From NCBI GenBank assembly GCA_032164245.1, contig JAVMKO010000001.1, forward strand, positions 246,645,644 to 246,709,643: a stretch of 64,000 nucleotides of DNA. The letters run 5' to 3'. Of this stretch, positions 37,290 through 46,102 are shown piece by piece. The notes beneath the pieces were generated by a model. That model made no database searches. It was not told the origin of the DNA and was given only the letters and a program-made list of their open reading frames with translations. Position 1 is the stretch's first letter. Each line of letters starts with the position of its first letter. The stretch comes from Sternotherus odoratus (lineage: Eukaryota > Chordata > Testudines > Kinosternidae). The position numbers and the translations under genes are program-made.

Positions 37290-37317
37290 CCCGAGCAGCG
37301 CCGGGCACTTATGCTAG
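37290..37317 (+). terminator. Helitron 3' hairpin and CTAG end
   Basis: CCCG(agcagcgc)CGGG, then cacttatg, then CTAG. In Helitrons this short palindrome 10-12 nt from CTRR marks the rolling-circle end. It is a transposition terminator, not a transcription terminator. Confidence 0.85.
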
Positions 37318-37875
37318 TATTTAATACAGAATGGCACTTTTCAACTGTATAGAAATAAACATGTTCTGGTAAATTATTTAATAAAAAATGTATGTAATAA
37401 TATTTAATAGTACTTAACAGAATGTCATACAGGATTATGGTTACTTTGTTAATCAAATTCAGATGTCATGAGTGTAGCACATCTTTTGCAGATTACTTTA
37501 CAAATCAAAGGAATTTGACTGACATTTCAGTGGATTTTTCACTTTGAAACAGATGTTTTGGAAGCTAGGAAGACAGAAAATGACCAAGCAACATAATAGT
37601 TTAATATGAGTGCTGCAAAAACAAGCAAAGAACAAAATTACTTCACAGTATAGTGAAGAAATAGCAAAAATAAAATTAAGAGTTTTGGTGTGGATTTGAC
37701 TAGGGTATAACAAAAAGTTTGCAGTGTGGGATTTACCTAAAACGACATTTAGAACAGGAAAATATGCAGGTGTGTAGAGTGATCAGCACTGATGATTTCA
37801 GTTGTCCGTTAGTATTAAAAACTGATCTCTAGTGGGTTGCTCTCTTACCTTGATGCCTGAATGCATTCCACTGCG
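37318..37875. other. No recognisable feature
   Basis: AT-rich flanking DNA. Confidence 0.4.
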
Positions 37876-38006
37876 TGCATCTGACAAAGTGGGTATTAGC
37901 CCACAAAAGGTTATGCTTCAATACTTTAGTTAGTCTTTAAGGTGCCACAGGACTCTTTGTCACTTCTGCATTTCCAGACTAACACAGCTACCTCTCTGAT
38001 TCTTGA
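37876..38006 (-). mobile_element. Turtle tRNA-derived SINE (Cry-like)
   Basis: A reverse copy: 'gcatctgacaaagtgggtat' (tail), 'ttatgcttcaatactttag', 'ggtgccacaggactctttgt', and 'actaacacagctacctctct' (head). Nearly complete. Confidence 0.9.
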
Positions 38007-38146
38007 CTCTGCATTGCCTCTTTCTTACATGCTGCAGCTTTCCATGGCACCAAAACTCACCAAAACCATAGTGGCACAACTACAACACCATAAATATGCC
38101 ACTGTAGCATAATGTAGACATTTTCAACAGCAACTGAAAGGTTCAA

Positions 38147-38171
38147 CCCCCGCCTCCCCCCCCCCCCCCCC
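38147..38171. repeat. Poly-C tract
   Basis: About 25 bp, nearly pure C. Confidence 0.95.
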
Positions 38172-38330
38172 AATTATTGTAGAATTTCTGTCTCCCTGAG
38201 CAATGGTAGCTAGGTTGATACAAACATTTTTCTATCTATCTACATGTCTACCAGGAGGTAGGGAGAGAGAGGGCCATAGTGTGCAACCTAGTTGTCCCTT
38301 GTTCTTGTAACCCTTATCCTTGCTCACCTG

Positions 38331-38364
<34 letters not shown>

Positions 38365-38409
38365 ATCTCTCTCTCTCTCTCCCCCCCCCTCTCTTTCTCT
38401 CTCTTTTTT
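38331..38409. repeat. Interrupted (CT)n microsatellite with a C9 run
   Basis: CT repeats broken by 'tttat' and a run of nine C. Confidence 0.95.
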
Positions 38410-38424
38410 GGAAACTCACATCAT

Positions 38425-38490
38425 GCACCATAGAAGTCATAGGTTGAAAGGGATCTCAAGAGGTCATCTAACCCCTCTACTCATGCTGAA
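38425..38490 (-). mobile_element. Short CR1 3' fragment
   Basis: 'catagaagtcataggttg' then 'gatctcaagaggtcatctaa' is a diverged reverse CR1 3' end. Confidence 0.65.
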
Positions 38491-39104
38491 TTACACGTGT
38501 CTGTAATCAGGTCCACTTGTTCACTTACCTTGTCAATTATTAGTGAAGTTCTAACAATGTTTCTAGGTTCTGTATACAGGTGCTAGGTGTGAGTTGCTGA
38601 AAGCTCACTACACTAAAGAAGAAAAAAAAGTAAAGGGAGAAGCAAGATTATGGTTAATTAAAAAGCTGGAGGGCCATGTTATAGAAAAAACAGTGAATTT
38701 CTATCTTCAAGGTTATTAATTCAGCATCATTCACAAACATGACATGCCCCATAAAATTCTGAGAAAGGGCAAAGGAGAGGTTGTAAAGAGGAGAAAGCAA
38801 GGTAAGGGTTCCTAAGGGTGAAATCCCATCCAGTGAGCTGCCATTTCAGCCAATTAAAGAATTTCGTGCAACACAAATATTGACTAGATATGACATCAAT
38901 ACCACCCTGAGTTTTTTAAGAATTGCATGACCCAGTCTTGCAACTTGGAGACTAATGAATCCATGGACATGGCATGGAGAGGGAGTATACTGAAAAAAAA
39001 TCTTCTACTATTGACACAACTATACGACTGAAATATCAAGTCCATAAAAGTTAAAATTTCCACAGCATCTATGTCTATATCTATATTTATATACACACAT
39101 AGAT

Positions 39105-39108
<4 letters not shown>
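38491..39108. other. No recognisable feature
   Basis: AT-rich, no gene or repeat recognised. Confidence 0.4.

Positions 39109-39187
<79 letters not shown>
39109..39187. repeat. (CT)n(AC)n microsatellite
   Basis: CT to 39160, then AC to 39187. Confidence 0.97.
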
Positions 39188-39191
<4 letters not shown>

Positions 39192-39666
39192 AAACACATA
39201 TACACACTCTTTATGAGCCAGTTGTGTTTTGACTATTTTCCATGTTGATCAATTAAAGTGATGATTAAGATCATAAAAAGCAGCCAGAACATCTACATCT
39301 ATATACACAAACACAGTTGCTTTTACATTTTGTGAAACTTTATAATTAGCCTGGCAGGGGGAGGTCCCTCCTCTCTGAATAGCACATTTGTGATTGAGAT
39401 TAGATAGAAAATCTTTTTCTGTGCTCAACACCTATGGAAATAGCTCAAGTGCTGAAGTCCAGGTCCTTTATTTTGTGAGTGTTAATTAGTTTTATAATTA
39501 GGAATTGCAATGCTTTGTCTTGCACTGCAAGATGATAATAAAACAAAGCAAAACAAAACAAAATAATTTTGAGACAGCCTTTTCAAACCATCTGAAGGAA
39601 ATTCTGCTGCCATTAGGGGAAGAGTGAATTTGTGGTTAAAATAGGAATGGGGGACTTGGAAGATCT
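39188..39666. other. No recognisable feature
   Basis: Includes a short AAAACAAAGC-type simple stretch near 39540-39565. Left flank of the Gypsy-like insertion. Confidence 0.4.
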
Positions 39667-39671
39667 ATGTT

Positions 39672-40453
39672 TGTCGTAAGTGTAAAGTGCTGGAGAGTAA
39701 TACTCTGCCTATATAGAGTTAATGTTATCTGAGACAAGTGATGTAAGATCTCCCTGCTATGAGGGAGGGAGAAGTTTGGAGTCAGTTTTCGTTTGGCTGG
39801 CCATGCAGCAGGGGCCAGGGGCCGTGAGCATCTCTAGCTGTGGAGATGACTCAGCGTTTCTTCTTATATTTCTACTTAGCTAAATCTAAGTAAAAAACTC
39901 TGATTTGGCATTAAGTCTGTACATATCTGAGGTGTCACTGTCCATTTCAGATATGAAGTAAAGAATTCTAAATTGCAAGCTGTATTGTGTCTCTGTTCTA
40001 TCATTTTTTTCTTTATTAAATCTTGTTAGTTATAAAATGTGTGGTTTACTTCCCTTAGGGCTTCCTTTGCTTCCAGGTTGGGAAGAGAGGGGGACAAGGA
40101 GGTCAGATAAAGGAATCAGCTCAGGTTATCAGCTGAGGAATGGAGCCTGTCTCTGCCTTCAGCTGGTAAAGGTGAAGGGGAGGGGAATAGCCTCCATATG
40201 TCTGGCTCTGGTTTTCAGCAAGAAAGACAGAGTTAGGTGTGAGGGGAAGTTTGGGGGCGCCTCCAAGGTTTTGGAAGTACACCCAAATGGTGGCCGCCGT
40301 GGAACCCCAAGAACCCCACTGGTAAAAAGGGGGGAAGTCTAGGGGTGTAGGACTTAATTTGGCTGGGAAACAGCTAAGTTGAGTGGTTTGGCTAGTGAAG
40401 AGTCCCAGTCTTTGTACTCGAGAGCATAGAGGCTGTGGTACCCCACTCTTACA
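39672..40453 (+). repeat. 5' LTR of the Gypsy-like element
   Basis: 782 bp, TG...CA ends. An ATTAAA polyadenylation-like signal lies at 40015-40020. It differs from the 3' LTR mainly by lacking an internal duplication of about 90 bp. Confidence 0.9.
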
Positions 40454-40475
40454 TGGTGGCTAGGCGGTGGGATGG
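40454..40475 (+). promoter_or_regulatory. Putative primer binding site
   Basis: TGGTGGCTAGGCGGTGGGAT directly follows the LTR. It begins TGG, as a tRNA CCA complement must, and weakly resembles a tRNA-Leu site. The tRNA is not established. Confidence 0.5.
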
Positions 40476-41210
40476 ACGCCAAAGTATTAAACTAGAGAGA
40501 AATTGCTTGGTTTAGAAAGCAGATTTGTGTTTGTGAGCTGAATTCAGAGTTCCGGAGGAAGCCATTTGTGTCTGTGAGCTCAGCTGGACAGCCCAGTGAG
40601 AACAAGAGGCTTGGTGAAAAGCATTGATATGGTAATTAACAGCCATTAGCAGACTGGCTTGGTAGTCACAGGAAATAAGATCTCTGAGAATAATCAAGGC
40701 ATTTCTGTCTGGAGATAGCTGTTAAAAGGACAGCTGAATTGAGAAATTCAGTGAAAAAAATTGAGCTGGAAGGTTCAGAAAACAGTTTTGTTTCTATGTA
40801 AAAGTAGTTTTGGTTTAGAAAACCAGGGTGGCTGAGAAGATTCACATGGTAATTGACTGTAAACAAGGCTGGCAAAGACTGCTTTGATGTAGACTCTAAA
40901 GTATGGAGGCTAAGTACCCAAATTTACATTATAATCGGATAGCTTTTTGTGAATACTAAGTGACCCTTGTGAGTAGGATCAGGTAGCGAATTCCTGAGGG
41001 GGGGTTAGTCATCAGAGCCTGAGTCAGCAAAAGGGAGATAGTGCCCTCTCCTGGGGAAGGAGAAAATAGCACCCTTTTGTCCGAAATCAGGGAATAGCGC
41101 CCTCTACTGGTCTGAGAAGGAACGTGACACCCTGAATTGGTTTTGGGGTACAAGGCTTGTGTAAGATCAAATTGTTATTCTAGCTGTAGAATAATTATAG
41201 AAAAGCTAAA
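40476..41210 (+). other. Leader of the Gypsy-like element
   Basis: About 735 bp without a long frame between primer site and first coding-like ATG. It contains repeated 'gcgccctctactgg'-like phrases (41040-41110). Confidence 0.6.
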
Positions 41211-41474
41211 ATGATAAAACATAAAACCCAAAAGGATATAGACGACTTCAAACTCCAAGCGGCGGAGAGAGAAAGAAAACATCAAGAAAAAATGAAGGCC
41301 AAAAGATTGGAAATCGAAATGCTAAAAGCTACAACCCAAAGGGAAATAGAATTACTGCAGGCTGAGCAGGAAAACGCTCTAAACCTGGCACAACCTAAGC
41401 AAGCTTGCACACCTGTCTTTGTTCCTGAACCTTCCCTCAGGGGTTCAACTGTGTTACCAGAAACCCTGACATAG
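41211..41474 (+). pseudogene. Gag-like coiled-coil frame
   Basis: 87 codons from ATG 41211 to TAG 41472. Residues about 10-60 are rich in E, K, R, Q, L and A with heptad-like spacing, typical of a helical coiled coil. The tail is proline-containing. It is the first frame after the leader, where gag belongs, but no capsid homology region or CCHC knuckle is visible. The next frame continues in the same phase directly after the TAG. This stop is therefore either a nonsense mutation or, less likely, a readthrough site. Function as gag is inferred from position. Confidence 0.55.
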
Positions 41475-42590
41475 GTAGTGGAGCCGGATACCCTGCCAAC
41501 AACTGGACCAGCCGTGGAGGATCCAGCTCCAGAGACCCCACCAAAGCCAGTCCCAGGACCGGAACTGGCGAAGGAACCAACCCCAGAACCATTGCCTGCA
41601 CTGAGCCCAGCATTGGCAACCCCATCTACCACCCCAACACCCGAGGGCAACCTCAAACCTCCATCAATAACAGCAGCTGAACCGACCCAAGAGGCTCCGC
41701 CGGAGCCTAAGGTACAACATGGTGCACCAGCGGAGAGCGGTCCACCACCAACGGAACCAACCCCATCACCTGCATCACTTCCCGAGGAACCCAACCCAAG
41801 TCCACAACCCAGTGAGGAACTGATGTCTCCAGCATCAAGAGAACAGTTCCAGTCCGAACAGGAAGCAGATAAAAGTCTCCAGGAAGCTTGGGCGGCGGAA
41901 CGGAGTGACCAACCGCCTCTCAGCCCTACGAATCAATCCCGGTTTGTAGTTAAAAAGGGACTTTTGTACAGGGAGGCTCTGTGTACGGGGCGCCCGGTAG
42001 ACTGGCAGCCTCAGAGACAGTTGGTAGTTCCAACTAAGTACTGGGAAAAGCTCCTAAGCTTAGCCCATGATCACCCTAGTGGTCATGCTGGGATAAACAG
42101 AACTAAGGACCATGTGGGGAGGTCTTTCCACTTTAAGGAGATGGGCAAGGACATTGTTCAGTATGTCCAATCCTGTGGGGTGTGCCAAAGGGTGGGGAAA
42201 CCCCAAGATCAGGTAAAGGCTCCTCTCCAACCACTCCCCATGATTGAGGTTCCATTTCAGCAAGTAGCTGTGGATATCCTGGGTCCTTTTCCAAAAAAGA
42301 CACCCAGATGAAAGCAGTACATACTGACTTTCATGGACTTTGCTACCCGATGGCCAGAAGCCGTAGCTCTAAGCAACCCCAGGGCTAGGAGCGTGTGCCA
42401 GGCATTAACCAACATTTTTGCCAGGGTAGGTTGACCCGCTGACATCCTCACAGATTCAGGAACCAATTTTCTGGCCGGGACTATGAAATATCTGTGGGAA
42501 GCTCATGGGGTAAACCACTTGGTTGCCACCCCTTACCACCAGCAAACCAATGATATGGGGTAGAAGTTTAATAAAACTTTAAGGGCCCCA
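41475..42590 (+). pseudogene. Proline-rich region and integrase, truncated
   Basis: In phase with the gag-like frame. A proline/glutamate-rich stretch (41480-41830) leads into a spacer typical of sequence before Gypsy integrase. The zinc-binding module follows: H-x5-H (42066, 42084) and C-x2-C (42174, 42183). The catalytic core has first Asp at 42273 (VDILGPF) and second Asp at 42453 (TDSGTNF). Stops interrupt it at 42309 (TGA), 42432 (TGA) and 42561 (TAG). The last occupies the place of the catalytic Glu just before K-F-N. The core then ends abruptly at about 42580 and the C-terminal domain is absent. The enzyme would insert element DNA into the host genome; this copy cannot. Confidence 0.85.
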
Positions 42591-42985
42591 GACTTTGACC
42601 AACCATTCCTAGTGACCACAGATGCCTCAGATCGTGGCGTGGGAGCAGTGTTAATGCAGAGAGGACCCGACCAACAGTTGCACCTGGTCGTGTTTCTCAG
42701 CAAAAAGCTGTCTGAGAGGGAGAGCCACTGGTCCATTCCCAAAAAGGAATGCTATGCCATTGTGTACGCTCTGGAGAAGCTACTTCCGTACGTTTGGGGA
42801 CGACGGTTCCAGCTCCAGACCGAGCATGCTGCGCTGAAGTGGATTCATGGTGTCACTGAAAAAATAAGAAACTTCGTTGGAGTTTAGCTCTCCAAGATTT
42901 TGATTTTGACATACAACACATTCCAGGAACTTCCAATAAAGTGGCTGACACACTCTCCCATGAAAGTTTCCCAGAATGAATTCGT
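42581..42985 (+). pseudogene. RT/RNase H end of Gypsy pol
   Basis: It joins the integrase fragment in the same reading phase. It begins at the RT-RNase H boundary (APDFDQPFLV), then T-D-A-S-D (42618-42632), G-V-G-A-V-L, a KKECYAIVYALEKL block and the H-A-A-L-K-W-I block. It stays open to the TAG at 42885. A one-base shift in an A-tract near 42860 puts the remaining conserved end (a W-S-L-A-L-Q-like block to the D-T-L-S-H-E end, about 42873-42965) in another frame. The RT palm with its Y-x-D-D box is missing, so neither copying nor priming would work. The 3' LTR lies about 150 bp downstream. Confidence 0.85.
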
Positions 42986-43134
42986 TAAACTGTCCTTGAA
43001 ATGTGAAACCATTTGTTAGTTATTGTACCAGTAGTATTTTTAGAAGTGCATGTGTTTAACTCTGTTTTTTCTTAGAGCTCCAAGAAGAAATCAGATCCAG
43101 TAACCTTCGGATCCTGTTTGCGATTTGGGGTGTG

Positions 43135-44008
43135 TGTCATAAGTGTAAAGTGCTGGAGAGTAATACTCTACCTATATAGAGTTAATGTTATCTGAGACAA
43201 GTGATGTAAGATCTCCCTGCCATGAGGGAGGGAGGAGTTTGGAGTCAGTTTTCGTTTGGCTGGCATGCGGCAGGGGCCAGGGTCCGTGAGCATCCCTAAC
43301 TGTGGAGATGACTCAGCGTTTCTTCTTATATTTTTACTTAGCTAAATCTAAGTAAAAAACTCTGATTTGGCATTAAGCCTGTACCTATCTGAGGTGTCAC
43401 TGTCCATTTCAGATATGAAGTAAAGAATTCTAAATTGCAAGCTGTATTGTGTCTCTGTTCTATAATCTTTTTCTTTATTAAATCTTGTTAGTTATAAAGA
43501 GTTTGGTTTTATTCCCTTAAGGTTTTCTCTGCTTCCAGTCTGGGAAGGGAGAAGGGAAGGGAGTAGGTAAACAGATCAGCTCAGGTTAGCAGCTGAGGAA
43601 CGGTGCCTGACTCTTCAACTAGAAGAGAGGAGGGGGGGAGGTGAATAGCCCCCAGGTGTCTGGCTCTGGCTCTCAGGGAGGGAGACAGGATTAGGGGAAG
43701 TCTGCCTCTGCCTTCAGCCGGGAAGGGTGAAGGGGGAGGGGAAGCAGCCTTCAGGTGTCTGACTTTGGCTCCCAGGGAGGGGGACAAAGTTAGGGTAAAG
43801 GGGAAGTCCGGGGGCCCCTCCAAGGTTTTGGAAGTACACCCGGATGGTGGCAGCCATGGAACCCCAAGAACCCCACTGGTAAAAAGAGGGGAAGTCTAGG
43901 GGTGTAGGACTTAATTTGGCTGGGAAACAGCTAAGTAGAATGGTTTGGCTAGTGAAGAGTCCTTTTCTCAGTGCTCAAGAGCACAGGGATCAGGGTACCT
44001 CTCTTACA
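43135..44008 (+). repeat. 3' LTR of the Gypsy-like element
   Basis: 874 bp, TGTC...ACA. About 90 bp longer than the 5' LTR because a segment containing 'ggtgtctggctctggctctc' and 'cttcagccgggaagggtgaa' is partly duplicated (about 43620-43800). Confidence 0.9.
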
Positions 44009-44013
44009 ATGTT

Positions 44014-45330
44014 TAATTCACTTCTTGGTCAGTCCCTGTGTGACCATAGATGTAGTACTTAAGATGAAATTTTCAAATTTGAGGGCATTGAATTATGCAC
44101 CTAAATTAACATATATAGCCCTTTACCTATGTTTGAAATTGCTAGCTATAACCCCCACATCTCGCTTTCACTCTGTGTTGGAATGTGACAGTTGAATTGC
44201 CCTAATTCATATGAGGATTCATTCATTCATCAAGCCCTTTGAAACCTTTGAGGAGTAAGTCCTATATAAGTATGCCCAATTTCATAAAGTTGCCCTGGAT
44301 GGACAACTGAGAATCCCATGCATGGGGGAATCCTCAGCTGACACTGATGTGGTTAACAAGCTGTAAGCCACACCATCCTGCCTCACCTCATCATAAAGGA
44401 GTATGCGGGAGGCATGCCAGATTTCTAATGTTCCTCTGTTTGTGTAAAATGCTGGATGAATTTAGAGTTCTGCAAAGCTGTTCTGGGTTATGCAGGAGAC
44501 TAAACTTGGACCTGGCTGGCTTCAGGATTTGCAGGGGAGGGTCCAAAATGTGCCAGAATGCCAACTTTGTCCCTCCACCCATATATGCCAAGTGTTGTTT
44601 CAATGCACCCTAGTATTGAGCCCTATATATCCATAGCACTCACATATAGACAGGTATCTTTAATGGAATGAAAGGCTTCTTTAATGAAAGATGTTTTCCT
44701 CACTGATCCTGAATTTTGCTAGACCAGTGATTCCCAACATTTTAGACCACGTGTACCAATTTACCAGACTAAGAACTTGTCGGTACCAGCCAGTATGCAT
44801 CACCTTTCAGTCAAACAGTCTCTACACTAGAATGAACCTTGAAGATTTTGTCTTGTAAACCCAAATTCCATAAGTTGGAATATAAATAATTGATTGGGAA
44901 GTAGTCAGCATATGAAGGTCTAGCAATGATGCTAATTACGAATATAGAAAAGGTATTCCTATAATACCAGACACAATGGCCAGATGTAGCGGTATTTGCT
45001 CTATGCTAGAGAAAGGAAAATATGTACTGAATATATTTATGGCAAGTAGACATCATAAGAAGCAAAGACTTTTATTTCTGCTTGGGAAATGAACCTCAGG
45101 GAGACATGATCTCTAGCAGAACTGTACTTGACTTGTTGTTAATTATAGCATGTTTCTGAACTGAGGTCCTTATCTGTAAAGTACATATACGTACAGATTA
45201 CTATATGACAGGCTATAGATTTCTGTTCATCAGATCCAGACACTTAAAAATTAACAAGCATTCTATATTGGATAGGAGTTAATTTTTATCTCTCTTTTAT
45301 TTCTTTTTGATGCCCATAATAAATGCGCAT
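44014..45330. other. Unassigned DNA with a possible hAT end at 44719
   Basis: 'ccagtgattcccaacatttt' at about 44725-44744 resembles a hAT terminal sequence, but no right partner is visible. Otherwise nothing is recognised. Confidence 0.35.
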
Positions 45331-45335
45331 ATAAC

Positions 45336-46097
45336 TGTCATAAGTGTGAGGTGACTTGGAATGACTGCCTTGCTTGTTAGGGCTTAACTGAACAAGAGAG
45401 ATAGGTGACGTCAGGGGAATCACCCTAGACGCAAAGAAACCAGGAAGTTCAGATCAGTTCTGTCCAGACTTTGGGCTGGCTCAACCCTTTTTGTCCAGCT
45501 ATGGACCCCCATCTCGTCCTTTCTCTGTATATCTTCATAAGTAGCTACACAGTAAGTAGGATTGGACCTGCATAGGCTTTGCATTTGATCTCTGGTGTCT
45601 CTATCTGTATGGTTAGCAGAGGGGGAGAGGAAGAAGTTGGTTTATGCAAGAAGATTAAGGTTAGAAAGCTCTATACCTGTGAAGTGTATTAATTGTATGC
45701 TTGTTCTTTTCTTTATTGAACTTTTTATACCTATAAGAATTGTCTGGTAATTCTAGTAAAGTGATCTAAGCGTTGGATCTGGCAGGCTCACAGGGAGGAG
45801 TCTGGTACTGCTGTGTGTGCCTTGCCTTAGGCTATCAGGGAGAGTGAAACAGCATTAGTGTCCCAATTTCTCAGGGAGAGAAAAGGGGGTTGGGGGTGTC
45901 CGTGTGCCCCCCTCCAGGTCTTGGAGACTCACACGGATGGTGGCAGCTTGGGTACCCCAATTTCCCAACTGGTAGAGTGTGGGTTTTGGGGGTGTAAAGA
46001 CTTAACTTAGGCTGGGGAAGCAGTTTATCGTTAAAGGACCATAGGAGAATCCCCTCTGTCACCCCAGGTTAGAGAGGGGGGAGATTTGCTCTTCACA
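45336..46097 (+). mobile_element. Solo LTR related to the Gypsy-like element
   Basis: 762 bp, starts TGTCATAAGTGTGAGG and ends CTCTTCACA. A perfect 5-bp duplication ATAAC flanks it (45331-45335, 46098-46102). It shares the first 12 bases and the blocks 'cacggatggtggcagc' and 'gggggtgtaaagactta' with the LTRs at 39.7 and 43.1 kb but is otherwise diverged, so it is a sister subfamily. A solo LTR forms by recombination between the two LTRs of a full insertion. Confidence 0.9.
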
Positions 46098-46102
46098 ATA
46101 AC

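Larger units (their letters stand above)
34561..37317 (+). mobile_element. Non-autonomous Helitron carrying a minisatellite
   Basis: The 5' end is TC followed by TATATATATAAAAG, the common start of animal Helitrons. The 3' end is CTAG (37314-37317), preceded by 8 nt and a GC hairpin: stem CCCG at 37290-37293, CGGG at 37302-37305, 8-nt loop. The element sits between A (34560) and T (37318) with no target duplication, the Helitron integration signature. The 2757-bp interior has no Rep/helicase, so it depends on an autonomous relative. It holds a GTAT simple repeat (34583-34630), about 190 bp of non-repetitive leader, a large C-rich minisatellite, and a G-rich segment before the terminus. Identification rests on both termini and the target, not on coding sequence. 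Confidence 0.85.
39667..44013 (+). mobile_element. Gypsy-like LTR retrotransposon, complete insertion
   Basis: Two direct LTRs (39672-40453 and 43135-44008) start TGTC and end ACA. They are flanked by a perfect 5-bp target duplication, ATGTT at 39667-39671 and 44009-44013. The interior has a long leader, a coiled-coil gag-like frame, a proline-rich stretch, an integrase module and then an RNase H module close to the 3' LTR. There is no protease and no RT catalytic core. Four in-frame stops and one frameshift are visible, so this copy is dead and non-autonomous. Assignment to Ty3/Gypsy rests on the integrase and RNase H sequences. Confidence 0.9.

Noticed and set aside
41282..41794. 170-codon Gly/Ser/Val-rich minus-strand frame
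   Set aside because: Shadow of the proline-rich coding strand of the Gypsy-like element.
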